Positions 28,039-36,929 are shown, counted from the stretch's first letter. The stretch is DNA of 64,000 nt from Trichococcus shcherbakoviae (GCF_963666195.1 NZ_OY762653.1:558001-622000), one strand, 5' to 3'. A program made the numbers and translations. The notes: generated by a model from the sequence alone, not told the origin.

Positions 28039-28596
28039 CTACACAGAGCGTACTGGTGCGGCTTTTTTGCCTACCGCTTTCCAGACGATTTGGGCCAACC
28101 AATAGTCGACCATACTGTGGATGACGGTTCCGATGCCGACAAGCAGCATGACGGAAGAGATCAAGCCTTTATCGTAATAGGCTTCCGTGAGGTTGCCTGC
28201 AAAGTAGAACAGGCTCACGACGATGACTTCGCAGCCAGCATGCAATACACCGAGGACCAGGCTGAAAAGCAATGATTTTTTGAAATCATGCGCCATATCC
28301 GGATGCTTTTGGATGTATTTCGCGCCGACATAAGAAAAGATCATGTGCGTAGCCGCACGCAAGACTACGACCAACGGAAAGCCGCCCAGCATGAAGCCGA
28401 CAGCCGTCCCAAAGGCAACCGCAACCGCGATGCCTGGTGAAAGGAACATGGCAATCATCGTCGCCACATGGCTAGCCAATGTAAAGGACGCCGGTTCAAG
28501 AATTATTTTCAAAGGGGAGATCATCGGTATCAGGATCCCTATCGCAATCAGTAGAGCAGCTATCGTTATATGTTTCGTTTGTGTACGTGTGTTCAT
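28039..28596 (-). CDS. niaX: Niacin ECF transporter S component
   Basis: This 185-residue protein has five to six hydrophobic segments and the ECF S-component pattern (LIAIGILIPMISP near the N-terminus, then GGFPLVVVLRA). It resembles NiaX, the nicotinate-binding subunit that works with the shared EcfA/A'/T module encoded elsewhere. The assignment is strengthened by the neighbouring niaR gene and by a NiaR-type operator at the start of its transcript. Confidence 0.85.
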   Translation of the reverse strand: MNTRTQTKHITIAALLIAIGILIPMISPLKIILEPASFTLASHVATMIAMFLSPGIAVAVAFGTAVGFMLGGFPLVVVLRAATHMIFSYVGAKYIQKHPDMAHDFKKSLLFSLVLGVLHAGCEVIVVSLFYFAGNLTEAYYDKGLISSVMLLVGIGTVIHSMVDYWLAQIVWKAVGKKAAPVRSV

Positions 28597-28619
28597 TTCG
28601 CCAACCCCTCCAAAGATGT

Positions 28620-28643
28620 TTACAACTGTCTTGACAGTTGTAA
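28620..28643. promoter_or_regulatory. NiaR operator
   Basis: A perfect palindrome with TTACAACTGTC and GACAGTTGTAA arms around TT has the ACTGTCTTGACAGT core of NiaR sites. It covers the expected transcription start of niaX. Confidence 0.75.
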
Positions 28644-28646
28644 TAT

Positions 28647-28674
28647 ATTATATAATCTTTTCAGGAGTTGTCAA
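28647..28674 (-). promoter_or_regulatory. niaX promoter
   Basis: On the minus strand, consensus TTGACA (28669-28674) and TATAAT (28647-28652) are 16 bp apart, immediately upstream of the NiaR operator. Confidence 0.75.
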
Positions 28675-28692
28675 GCATATTTTCATGCGTTT

Positions 28693-29217
28693 TCAACCGG
28701 AATAGAGGATGCCTGCTTCCTGCAGTTCTTTTTTGATGCGCAGGAATGTATCTTCATCCTTGCAGGCAAGTGTATGCAGATGCACGCCACCTGTCAGCGA
28801 AGACAGCATCGCTGCTTCATTTGAAGCGATTTTTGACATGAAGTCGATGACATCATGGCGCGAACGGATATGCAGCTCCCCGGTCAAGGTGCCATAGACG
28901 GGATGCTCGACTTGGACATCCACGACCTCGCCGCCATTGTCCACGATGATGTTCAGTTCCGTCACTGTCTCGGCTCGCGTATGTTGGCAGGCAATTTTGC
29001 CTGTGAACAGACTCCCTTCGCCCTTGAATGCACTCGCGGAAAGATAGCCCCTTGGCGTTGCCAGAATTTCAATCCCTTTAGCGCGGATCAAGGCGATATC
29101 GCCCACGATGACCTGACGGCTGACCGACAACAATTCGGCCAGTTGGGTGGCGTTCACCGGCTGATCCGTGGCCTCCAATAATTTGATGATTTCATTTCGT
29201 CTCTCTGCTGCTTTCAT
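28693..29217 (-). CDS. niaR: NiaR transcriptional repressor (HTH plus 3H domain)
   Basis: This 174-residue protein has an N-terminal HTH_11 domain (LAELLSVSRQVIVGDIALIR) and a C-terminal 3H domain, whose conserved histidines probably bind metal and niacin (VEHPVYG, SRHDVIDFM, VHLHTLACKD). NiaR represses niacin uptake and NAD synthesis genes when nicotinate is available. The gene lies directly upstream of the niaX promoter on the same strand. ATG 29217 follows GGAAGGGTG. Confidence 0.9.
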   Translation of the reverse strand: MKAAERRNEIIKLLEATDQPVNATQLAELLSVSRQVIVGDIALIRAKGIEILATPRGYLSASAFKGEGSLFTGKIACQHTRAETVTELNIIVDNGGEVVDVQVEHPVYGTLTGELHIRSRHDVIDFMSKIASNEAAMLSSLTGGVHLHTLACKDEDTFLRIKKELQEAGILYSG

Positions 29218-29290
29218 AAAACTCACCCTTCCGTTACGCGTTCTCTTCCTAATAGTACCCATTTTTGCCCCGGACTGCAAGAATCGAAAG

Positions 29291-29338
29291 AACAAAAAGC
29301 CAGCAAAGTACCGCAGGAAGCGGTCATTGCTGGCTTTT
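29291..29338 (-). terminator. Terminator of the aro-phe operon
   Basis: AAAAGCCAGCAA pairs with TTGCTGGCTTTT and gives a U-run on the minus strand. It lies directly after the pheA stop. Confidence 0.8.
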
Positions 29339-29339
29339 C

Positions 29340-30485
29340 TTATTTGTTTTCGGTAGCGGCCTTATAGCAGCCCAGAAGTCTGAAGTAGACGCTGCTCCGG
29401 TGGATGAAGCGCAGGGCTTCATGGACGTTTTCGTCGGCGATGTTGCCTTCGAAATCCAGGTACAGCAGATATTCCCATTTCTCCCCTTCGACAGGGCGGG
29501 ATTCGATTTTGATCAGGTTGATATGGTACCTCGCGAAATGACGCAGCAGCTTGAACAGCGTGCCGGCTTGATTGTCCAAAGAGAATACCACGCTGACTTT
29601 GTTGCAGCGCGGATTCGACTCGAGGTCTTTGCCGACGATGATGAAGCGGGTCGTATTTTCGCTCTGATTCTGGATGCTTTCCGCCAAAATCGAGAGGCCA
29701 TGGATCTGGGCGGCCCTTCTGCTGGCGATGGCGCCTTTGTGGGCATCACCAGAGTCCTTCACCATTTTTGCGCTGTCGGATGTGCTGTGGAACGGAATCT
29801 GACGCCACTGCTCATGATTTTTGAAATAATCGGTGGATTGCTGGAAACCTTGCGGGTGCGAATAGACTTCCTCGATCTGATCCAGACCGGTCCCCTTCAG
29901 GCCGATCAGATGCTGCTCGATTTTGATGTATTGCTCGCCCACGATGGAAAGGCCGTATTTGTACAACAGATCAAGCACTTGAGAAATCGCACCAGTGGAA
30001 GAGTTTTCCACTGGCAGAACGCCGTAATCGATTTCCCCATTCTGGATACCAACGAACAACGATTCGAAGGTATGGTAGTTTTTCGGATCGCGGGGCGCTT
30101 CCTTGAAATAGGCCAACATCGCTTCTTCGCAGAACGAACCCGTTTCCCCAAAATAACCAATCTGAGCGGGCGGCTTCGGTTCGTGGATCGCAAAAATCTG
30201 CTCATAATCGTTCGAGGCTGCCCGGACATCCTTTTGGACTTCCTTCGAAAGATCCATAATCGTATCCAAGAAGTGATGGGTCTGCACCGCAAACTCTTCA
30301 CTCTTCAGATTGGTAAGATTCTTTTCCACTACACGCTGCTCACGGCCTTCGTCAAAGATGGGCAAATCATGCACCAGCTTATAATTGCCGATGGCTTGGG
30401 AAATGTGCATCCGTTTTTCGAACAGAGCCACAAGCTCCTGATCAATGACATCCAACTCTTTGCGATAGTCTTCTAAATCCGTCAT
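29340..30485 (-). CDS. pheA: Chorismate mutase-prephenate dehydratase fusion
   Basis: This 381-residue bifunctional protein makes phenylpyruvate from chorismate. The AroQ-type chorismate mutase occupies about residues 1-90 (DQELVALFEKRMHISQAIG), the prephenate dehydratase about 108-285 (GYFGETGSFCEEA, VLPVENSSTGAI, and the TTRF catalytic motif in ENTTRFIIV), and a C-terminal ACT domain 295-375 gives phenylalanine feedback. The P-protein fusion is usual in proteobacteria and occurs only in some Firmicutes. It is the last gene of the minus-strand operon, 20 bp behind aroC. Confidence 0.92.
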   Translation of the reverse strand: MTDLEDYRKELDVIDQELVALFEKRMHISQAIGNYKLVHDLPIFDEGREQRVVEKNLTNLKSEEFAVQTHHFLDTIMDLSKEVQKDVRAASNDYEQIFAIHEPKPPAQIGYFGETGSFCEEAMLAYFKEAPRDPKNYHTFESLFVGIQNGEIDYGVLPVENSSTGAISQVLDLLYKYGLSIVGEQYIKIEQHLIGLKGTGLDQIEEVYSHPQGFQQSTDYFKNHEQWRQIPFHSTSDSAKMVKDSGDAHKGAIASRRAAQIHGLSILAESIQNQSENTTRFIIVGKDLESNPRCNKVSVVFSLDNQAGTLFKLLRHFARYHINLIKIESRPVEGEKWEYLLYLDFEGNIADENVHEALRFIHRSSVYFRLLGCYKAATENK

Positions 30486-30505
30486 ACTCGCCTTCCACTC
30501 CGTTC

Positions 30506-31603
30506 TCAGTCGTATTTATAGAATTTCGAATCCAACAGCAGATCCAGGATCGCGATTGCCGTCACGGCTTCCAATACAGGAATGGCGCGCGGTACGATGA
30601 TCGGATCGTGTCTGCCCTCAACCGATAATTCCGCATCCGTCTTGTCTTCGATGTTGATGGTCTGCTGCAGCTTCGTGATGGAAGCTGGCGGCTTGATCGC
30701 CACTTTGTAGATGATCGGCATGCCGTCCGTGATGCCGCCCAAAATACCGCCGTTATGGTTCGTGCGGGTCTTGATCTGGTCGCCGTCATAATAATAGGAA
30801 TCATTCGCTTCCGATCCAAGCATTTCTGCGATGCCGAAGCCGCTCCCGAACTCCAAACCTTTGATGGCAGGCACGGAGAAAAGAATATGCGCCAGAACGG
30901 ACTCAACGGAATCAAAGAACGGATTGCCGACTCCTGCCGGGATGCCCAATACACATATTTCCGCAGTTCCACCGACGGAATCGCCGCTGGCTTTCGCTTC
31001 GCGGATCAGATTGCGCATTTCCTCTTCAAGCGACTCGTTCAACAACGGCAGTTCTTTACTGGCAAAGCTTTTCAGCATTTCCGGTGTGACTTCCGTGTTC
31101 AGGAAGCTGTCATCCTGGATTTTGGCTACGCTCTTGACGTGGCCGCCGATGGTGATGCCCTGCTTTTCAAGCAATTGCTTCGCGATTGCGCCCGCAAACA
31201 CTAAAGGTGCCGTGATCCGGCCGGAGAAATGGCCGCTGCCGCGGTAATCATTGAAGCCGTCGTAACGGACATAGCCTGGGTAATCAGCCTGGCCTGGGCG
31301 CATCAATTTCTTCATCTGACCGTAGTCTTTGGAACGCGTATCGCTGTTGCGGATGATCGCCGCAAGCGGGCTGCCTGTCGTCATGTCGTTGAAGTAACCG
31401 CTCAAGATCTCAGGTTGATCTTTTTCTTTCCTCGGCGTCGTCAAAGCCCCTTGACCTGGCGCTCTCCGCTTCATTTCCTCAAGAACTTGATCCATATCGA
31501 TCTTATGGCCTGGCGGCAGACCGTCGATGGTGACGCCGATTGCGGAACCATGTGATTCTCCGAAGATGGATACCTTTAATTTATTCCCAAATACACCGCT
31601 CAT
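30506..31603 (-). CDS. aroC: Chorismate synthase
   Basis: This 365-residue FMN-dependent enzyme converts EPSP to chorismate. The family signatures GESHGSAIGVTIDGLPPG (residues 15-32), FSGRITAP and RTNHNGGILGGITDG are all present. Its ATG overlaps the aroA stop codon by four bases (ATGA), indicating translational coupling. Confidence 0.95.
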   Translation of the reverse strand: MSGVFGNKLKVSIFGESHGSAIGVTIDGLPPGHKIDMDQVLEEMKRRAPGQGALTTPRKEKDQPEILSGYFNDMTTGSPLAAIIRNSDTRSKDYGQMKKLMRPGQADYPGYVRYDGFNDYRGSGHFSGRITAPLVFAGAIAKQLLEKQGITIGGHVKSVAKIQDDSFLNTEVTPEMLKSFASKELPLLNESLEEEMRNLIREAKASGDSVGGTAEICVLGIPAGVGNPFFDSVESVLAHILFSVPAIKGLEFGSGFGIAEMLGSEANDSYYYDGDQIKTRTNHNGGILGGITDGMPIIYKVAIKPPASITKLQQTINIEDKTDAELSVEGRHDPIIVPRAIPVLEAVTAIAILDLLLDSKFYKYD

Positions 31604-32895
31604 TGTATCTTGCCCCCTATTGCTTTATAGTCTTCCCAAAAATTCGGATACGATTTCGAAACGCACTCAGCATCCGTGACCGTGATCGGCTGTTCGCAGA
31701 CTGTCGCAGCGATCGCCAGCATCATGGCGATGCGGTGGTCCTTGTAGCTCCAGACCGTCTCTCCGCCCTTTAGCGATTTGACGCCGTGGATCAGCAGGCC
31801 TTCAGGCAATTCTTCGATGTCAGCGCCCAGTTTCTTCAATTCGCTGGCCGTCGCTTGCAGACGATCGCATTCTTTGATGCGCAGTCTGCCGGCGTTGATG
31901 ATTTCTGTTCTGCCTTCGCTCAGGCAAGCCGTCAAAGCGACAACCGGAATGATGTCCGGGCATTGCGCCGCGTCGATCAGTGTGCCGTGCAGCCCGGCTG
32001 TTGCCGTGCCGATCAAGCCGTTGCCCTGCTGTTCAAAAGTGACGCCCATGGCTTCCAGAATGGAGACGACAGCGCGGTCACCCTGCAGCGAATCCATCGA
32101 GAGGTCGTCCACCAACAAGTCATTCCCCAATGCGTCTGCGCAAAGGAAGAAAGCCGATTGGGAATAATCCCCTTCGACGCGGTAATCCGTCGCTTTGTAG
32201 GACTGTCCGCCCTTGATCCGGAAGAGTTGATGGCCTTCATTTTCGATGGTGACACAGAAAGCGCTCATGACATCCAGCGTCAAATCGATATAGCCGATCG
32301 ATTCAAGCGGCGTTATGATCGTGATGACCGAATCTCCGTCCAACAACGGCAAAGTGAACAAAAGGCCCGTGATGAATTGCGAGCTGACATTTCCAGGAAA
32401 TGAGAAATGACCCGGTTTCAGGTTCCCATCCACTACCAAATCAAGTTCGCCTTCAGTCGGTTTGTAGGAGATGCCTTGTTCCTCGAAAATATCGTAGAAG
32501 ATGGTCAAAGGACGTTTGCCCAGATTCCCTCTGCCGATGAAGCGGCTCGCGCCTTGGAAAAGCGTCGAAATCGGAACGACAAAACGCAAAGTTGAACCGG
32601 ATTCATTGCAGTCGATCAGGTGCTCAGCGGTCGTTGCGTTTTCATCAGCCTTTGCTGCTGTAACGTATTGGCCCGCGCCAGTGATCGTCAAAGTGCTGCC
32701 ATCCTGCTCGATGACTGCTCCGAATGCCTTCATGGCCTCCGTAGTTGCGATGATGTCATCCGAAAGCGCGATATTGTCGATTTTGCAGATGCCGTCGGAA
32801 AGCGCCGCACAGATGACTGCACGGTGCGCCAAACTCTTTGAAGGCGGGACAGTCACTGTTCCCGATAGCTTATGTGGCTGTATCGTCAAATCCAT
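31600..32895 (-). CDS. aroA: EPSP synthase (3-phosphoshikimate 1-carboxyvinyltransferase)
   Basis: This 431-residue enzyme joins shikimate-3-phosphate and PEP. The N-terminal motif PPSKSLAHRAVI binds shikimate-3-phosphate, NESGSTLRFVVP forms the PEP site, and the C-terminal RIKECDRLQAT and DHRIAMM motifs are conserved. AGGAGG precedes the ATG. It lies between aroB and aroC in the operon. Confidence 0.95.
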   Translation of the reverse strand: MDLTIQPHKLSGTVTVPPSKSLAHRAVICAALSDGICKIDNIALSDDIIATTEAMKAFGAVIEQDGSTLTITGAGQYVTAAKADENATTAEHLIDCNESGSTLRFVVPISTLFQGASRFIGRGNLGKRPLTIFYDIFEEQGISYKPTEGELDLVVDGNLKPGHFSFPGNVSSQFITGLLFTLPLLDGDSVITIITPLESIGYIDLTLDVMSAFCVTIENEGHQLFRIKGGQSYKATDYRVEGDYSQSAFFLCADALGNDLLVDDLSMDSLQGDRAVVSILEAMGVTFEQQGNGLIGTATAGLHGTLIDAAQCPDIIPVVALTACLSEGRTEIINAGRLRIKECDRLQATASELKKLGADIEELPEGLLIHGVKSLKGGETVWSYKDHRIAMMLAIAATVCEQPITVTDAECVSKSYPNFWEDYKAIGGKIQ

Positions 32896-32954
32896 TTTTA
32901 TCCTCCTGTTTGTTGCTTCGATTTTGTTTCTTCTGTTTCTTCTATAGTATAGCT

Positions 32955-34028
32955 CTACATGTTCTCCAGATCGTCAAAGAAGGCGATGGTTTCATCCTGA
33001 ACGTAGCTGTTGCCTATTTCCTTCAACAGGATGACTTTCAGATGGTCGTCCAAATTCTTTTTGTCCAACGTCATGATCGCCAACAAGCTGTCCAAATCAA
33101 TTTCTTCCATATGCAGTTCCGTAGGCAAGCCGACTTGTTTCGCCAATGCTTCGATCGCCGCGGCCGTCCCGGGTTGCGTGAAACCTTTTTTCTCGGAAAG
33201 GCGCGTGATGGCGACCATCCCGATGGCCACCGCTTCACCGTGCGAATATTTCGCATAATTGGTATAGGTCTCCAAAGCGTGCGCGATCGTGTGGCCAAAG
33301 TTCAGCAGCATTCTTTCGCCGGTGTCCTTTTCGTCCTCTTCCACGACTCTGCGCTTGATGTCGCAGCACGTGTAGAGGATTTTTTCGATGTGCGCCATCA
33401 TCTCTTCGCGGGTATGCAGCGTCTGCAGGAAACTGAAGAATTCGGCGTCCTTGATGCAGCCGTATTTGATGACTTCCCCGAGACCGTCGCGGAAAAAGTG
33501 GTCCGACAACGTGTTCAGCATTTCCGGATCGATGAACACTTTCTTCGGTTGATTGAAAGCCCCGACCAGATTCTTCCCCCTTGCCAGATCCACGCCGACC
33601 TTGCCGCCGATGCTGCTGTCCACTTGAGCCAACAAGGAAGTCGGGATTTGGATGAATGGCACTCCGCGCAGGAAACTGGCAGCCGCAAAGCCTGCGAGAT
33701 CCCCGATGACGCCTCCACCCAAGGCAATGATCAATTCACTGCGGTTCAGTTGGAAATCCAACAATTGTTCATAGATCAGCGGCAGCATCTGGAAATCTTT
33801 CGTCTGCTCGCCTGGCGGCAAGGCTACGACAAGCGTCTCATATCCCGCTGCCTGCAGGCCAACATCCAACTGGGAACCGTAGTGCGCGTTGACGTTATGG
33901 TCCGTGATAATGGCAATCTTCTTGCCGCTGTAGATTTTTTTGATTTCTTCCGGAAGACGGTGGCGCAAACCATTTTCAATCAGGATCGTGTAGCTGTCTT
34001 TGCCGAGTCCTACATGTAATTCAGCCAT
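32955..34028 (-). CDS. aroB: 3-dehydroquinate synthase
   Basis: This 357-residue NAD- and metal-dependent enzyme cyclises DAHP. Visible motifs are LALGGGVIGDLAGFAA with the NAD loop, IQIPTSLLAQVDSSIGGKVG, and the metal ligands in GLGEVIKYG and LNFGHTIAHA. It is the second gene of the operon, 61 bp behind the DAHP synthase gene. Confidence 0.95.
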   Translation of the reverse strand: MAELHVGLGKDSYTILIENGLRHRLPEEIKKIYSGKKIAIITDHNVNAHYGSQLDVGLQAAGYETLVVALPPGEQTKDFQMLPLIYEQLLDFQLNRSELIIALGGGVIGDLAGFAAASFLRGVPFIQIPTSLLAQVDSSIGGKVGVDLARGKNLVGAFNQPKKVFIDPEMLNTLSDHFFRDGLGEVIKYGCIKDAEFFSFLQTLHTREEMMAHIEKILYTCCDIKRRVVEEDEKDTGERMLLNFGHTIAHALETYTNYAKYSHGEAVAIGMVAITRLSEKKGFTQPGTAAAIEALAKQVGLPTELHMEEIDLDSLLAIMTLDKKNLDDHLKVILLKEIGNSYVQDETIAFFDDLENM

Positions 34029-34089
34029 TATTTCACTCCTTATTCAGATCTCATTCAGATTTCGTTTTTTATCAAGGAAAGTTCTTCCT

Positions 34090-35115
34090 TTATTTTACCG
34101 CATCCAAATGCTTTCCTTCAATGGCAATCAATTGTTTTACGACAGCCATCAACTCGTCGAACTCATTCGGGTTCAGGCACTGTTGGCCATCGCTCCATGC
34201 GTTCTCAGGATCGTGGTGGATTTCGACCATCAGACCGTTCGCGCCTGACATGACTGCGGATTTGGACATGGATGGCACCAGGTAAGCAGAACCGCCGGCA
34301 TGACTTGGATCGATGATGATCGGCAAGTGGGATAATTTTTGGATGACCGGAACCGCTTGGATATCCAAAGTATTGCGTGTTTCCGTTTCGAATGTGCGGA
34401 TTCCACGTTCGCAAAGGATGACGTTTTCGTTCCCTTCGGACATGATGTATTCAGCAGACATCAACCATTCTTCGTAAGTTGCGGACAGACCGCGCTTCAA
34501 CAGGACTGGTGTCTTGGTTTTGCCGACTTCCTTCAACAGATCGAAATTCTGCATGTTGCGGGCGCCGATTTGGATCATATCCACATCCGCCTCGAACTCA
34601 TCAACGAATTTCGTGGACATCAATTCGGTTACGATCGGCAAGCCAGTCGCTTCCTTCGCCAATTTCAACAAACGCAAGCCTTCCAATTCCAAACCTTGGA
34701 AGCTGTATGGGGATGTGCGCGGTTTGAAAGCTCCACCGCGGAGGAAGTTAGCCCCTGCTGCTTTTGCGCGTTGTGCGATGCTGACGATCTGTTCTTCGCC
34801 TTCAACGGAACAAGGACCTGCGATCACGCCGAAGTAGCCGTTACCGATGCGTTGGCCGTCGATTTCGACAACCGTATCGTCCGGATGGAATTTGCGGTTG
34901 GCTTTTTTGTAGGGCTCCTGAACTTTCAATACGCGCTCTACGATGTGATGTTGCTGAATAGTGTCCATCGATACTTTCGAAGTATCCCCTACCAAGCCCA
35001 AAATAGTCATTGTTTCGCCGATTACCGGGCTCACGATGACCCCTTTATCCGTTAAGCGTTTTGTCAGTTCGTTGATTTCCTCTACTTTAGCCGTTTTCTT
35101 CAAAATGATGATCAT
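34090..35115 (-). CDS. aroF: DAHP synthase (3-deoxy-7-phosphoheptulonate synthase), with N-terminal ferredoxin-like regulatory domain
   Basis: This 341-residue enzyme condenses PEP and erythrose-4-phosphate, the entry step of the shikimate pathway. Residues 1-75 form a ferredoxin-like domain that binds Tyr or Phe in homologues such as that of Thermotoga. The catalytic barrel begins at GVIAGPCSVE and contains FLRGGAFKPRTSPYSFQG, QIGARNMQN, VLLKRG and IDPSHAGGS. It heads the minus-strand operon, directly behind the aromatic leader peptide and attenuator. AGGAGG lies before the ATG. Confidence 0.94.
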   Translation of the reverse strand: MIIILKKTAKVEEINELTKRLTDKGVIVSPVIGETMTILGLVGDTSKVSMDTIQQHHIVERVLKVQEPYKKANRKFHPDDTVVEIDGQRIGNGYFGVIAGPCSVEGEEQIVSIAQRAKAAGANFLRGGAFKPRTSPYSFQGLELEGLRLLKLAKEATGLPIVTELMSTKFVDEFEADVDMIQIGARNMQNFDLLKEVGKTKTPVLLKRGLSATYEEWLMSAEYIMSEGNENVILCERGIRTFETETRNTLDIQAVPVIQKLSHLPIIIDPSHAGGSAYLVPSMSKSAVMSGANGLMVEIHHDPENAWSDGQQCLNPNEFDELMAVVKQLIAIEGKHLDAVK

Positions 35116-35145
35116 GTCTTGTTCCTCCTAGTGTTTTTTTGCTTT

Positions 35146-35187
35146 TAAAAAAATAAAAAGCGGTGCCCATGTTATATGAGCACCGCC
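35146..35187 (-). terminator. Attenuator terminator between the aromatic leader peptide and aroF
   Basis: An 11-bp stem with one mismatch (35160-35170 with 35176-35186) is followed on the minus strand by a U-rich run. It lies 50 nt after the leader stop and about 30 nt before the aroF ribosome site, so it must be overcome for aroF transcription. Confidence 0.8.
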
Positions 35188-35237
35188 TTAAGCTTCGTTA
35201 TCCAAAAATGCTGTTGCCTGACGATCCGTCCTGCAAC

Positions 35238-35387
35238 CTATTTCTCGCATCCCCTGATGTTTCTCATATTCGCTCTATGCAATTTTTTCCAAACAAAATA
35301 TCCAGCGCTAAAATAGAAGCCCCAGAATGTAAAGTATGTAAAGTAAAAGTTTGTTTGTAAAAGATTGATAGCATGCGTGGAACCCAT
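35238..35387 (-). CDS. Aromatic-rich leader peptide of the aroF operon
   Basis: This 49-codon ORF has a ribosome site (GAGAAGAGGT) upstream of its ATG. Between residues 14 and 33 it encodes seven Phe, four Tyr and two Trp; part of it reads NFYFTYFTFWGFYF. It lies between a strong promoter and an intrinsic terminator, in front of the DAHP synthase gene. That is the classic layout of ribosome-mediated attenuation: ribosomes stalling on Phe, Tyr or Trp codons would prevent terminator formation. A small hairpin (GTTGC...GCAAC, 35213-35237) lies between the stop and the terminator. The peptide itself probably has no further role. Confidence 0.82.
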   Translation of the reverse strand: MGSTHAINLLQTNFYFTYFTFWGFYFSAGYFVWKKLHRANMRNIRGCEK

Positions 35388-35455
35388 CGGATGACCTCTT
35401 CTCTTGTGTATCATTTAATCAGCTGAACTCATAATGAAAACGTCTGATTTCAATT

Positions 35456-35483
35456 ATTATAACAAACACTCTAATCATTGCAA
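35456..35483 (-). promoter_or_regulatory. Promoter of the aro leader and operon
   Basis: On the minus strand TTGCAA (35478-35483) and TATAAT (35456-35461) are spaced by 16 bp, about 70 bp upstream of the leader ATG. The rest of 35388-35570 is AT-rich and must also hold the divergent aroE promoter. One candidate is TTGAAA at 35520-35525 with TACAAT at 35543-35548, spacing 17. Confidence 0.6.
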
Positions 35484-35570
35484 TAGTTTTTTTAATTTTT
35501 TTTTAATTTAATCTGGGTATTGAAATTTACATGGCAATAATCTACAATTTCCTAAAAGGAGTGAAACTTG

Positions 35571-36380
35571 ATGCAATTTTTCGGCTTATTCGGCGAACAT
35601 CTGAGCCACAGTTATTCAGAAAGAATCCATTCGACTTTTTTCGATCTGATCGGAATGAATGCCGGTTATAAACATATTGAGATACCCCCAGACGAGCTGG
35701 CAGCGGCGATCGAAGGGATCCGCGTGCTTCGGTTTGTCGGCGTCAACGTGACGATTCCCTATAAACAGACGGTGATGCCTTACTTGGACGAAATCACACC
35801 GGAAGCCACGCGCATCGGTGCAGTCAACACAATCAAGGTGAAAGACGGCAAGCTCTACGGTGCCAACACCGACTATTACGGATTCGGCACCATGTTGGCT
35901 TCGCACGGCATCGCAGTCGAAAACCAGACGGCAATGGTCTTGGGTTTCGGCGGATCCGCCAAGGCGGTCCTTCTATATTTACTGGATAATGGCATCAATA
36001 ACATTATCATCGTTTCACGAAAAAAAGGCGCTCTTACTGATATTCCGGACGATCCGCGCATCTCCTTGATGAGTTATGATGACATAGCGGACATCTCAGG
36101 CGATCTGATCATCAACACGACGCCGCTTGGCATGTTCCCTGACAACATCGGCATCAGCGCGGTACCGGTCGAAGTGATCCGTCATTTCAGTGCGGCAGTG
36201 GATCTGATCTACAACCCGCAGGAAACGGAATTCCTCCGTTTGGCAAAAACAGCCGGTCTGAAGATCTGCAACGGATTGGAAATGTTGGTGCATCAAGGCA
36301 TCAAATCCCAGGAAATCTGGCTGGAACGGCCTTTCGAGCTTACATTGAACCAAGAAATCTATGATAAAATAACATCATAA
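35571..36380 (+). CDS. aroE: Shikimate dehydrogenase
   Basis: This 269-residue NADPH-dependent enzyme reduces 3-dehydroshikimate. The N-terminal HLSHSYSERIH segment (Ser residues binding shikimate), VNVTIPYKQTV with the catalytic Lys, GAVNTIK, GANTDYYGF and the Rossmann motif VLGFGGSAKAV are present. AAAAGGAG precedes ATG 35571. It opens the plus-strand aroE-aroK-tyrA unit. Confidence 0.94.
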   Translation: MQFFGLFGEHLSHSYSERIHSTFFDLIGMNAGYKHIEIPPDELAAAIEGIRVLRFVGVNVTIPYKQTVMPYLDEITPEATRIGAVNTIKVKDGKLYGANTDYYGFGTMLASHGIAVENQTAMVLGFGGSAKAVLLYLLDNGINNIIIVSRKKGALTDIPDDPRISLMSYDDIADISGDLIINTTPLGMFPDNIGISAVPVEVIRHFSAAVDLIYNPQETEFLRLAKTAGLKICNGLEMLVHQGIKSQEIWLERPFELTLNQEIYDKITS

Positions 36381-36389
36381 CGGGAATAG

Positions 36390-36929
36390 GTGAAGGATTT
36401 GGGAAAAAATATCATCCTAATTGGACTGCCTGGCGCAGGCAAGACGACTTTAGGGAAATTATTGAGCAATATAATCGGTTACCGTTTCATCGATTCGGAT
36501 GCCTTCATTGAGGAGAAGACCGGCAAAAGCATCACCGACCTCTTCCAAATCGGAGAGGACTATTTCCGCAACATCGAGTCGGATGCCTATAAGGAAATTG
36601 CCGAGTTCGAAGATACTATTGTCAGCACGGGCGGCGGTGTCGTCAAGCGCAACGAAAATATCGTGGTCTTGAAACAGAGCGGCACAATCTACTACATCGA
36701 CCGGGCAGTCGAAGATATCACGCATGATATCGAAGTTTCCCATCGTCCGCTGCTGAAGGATGGTTTGGAAAGGATCTATGCGCTGAAGTCCGAGCGCGAG
36801 ACCCTCTATCAGGACGCTGCGGATTTCGTCGTCAAGAACGATAAACCCTTGGAAGAGCTTGCCGCTGAAATCATCGCGCACCACATTGGAGCAGGAAAGG
36901 AAGGCGACGCACATGACAATCCTCAATAA
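36390..36929 (+). CDS. aroK: Shikimate kinase
   Basis: This 179-residue P-loop kinase phosphorylates shikimate. It has Walker A GLPGAGKTT (residues 13-21), the shikimate-binding DSDAFIEE with later FRNIESDA, and STGGGVVKR. The start is GTG 36390, nine bases behind aroE. Its 3' end overlaps the tyrA start by 17 bp. Confidence 0.93.
   Translation: MKDLGKNIILIGLPGAGKTTLGKLLSNIIGYRFIDSDAFIEEKTGKSITDLFQIGEDYFRNIESDAYKEIAEFEDTIVSTGGGVVKRNENIVVLKQSGTIYYIDRAVEDITHDIEVSHRPLLKDGLERIYALKSERETLYQDAADFVVKNDKPLEELAAEIIAHHIGAGKEGDAHDNPQ

Noticed and set aside
32838-34019. Long plus-strand ORF antisense to aroB (about 393 codons)
   Set aside because: The minus strand encodes a canonical 3-dehydroquinate synthase with all motifs; the plus-strand frame has none.
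35116-35400. T-box or TRAP-type control in the aro leader
   Set aside because: No T-box sequence (AGGGTGGNACCGCG) and no series of GAG/UAG repeats is present; the leader peptide explains the region.
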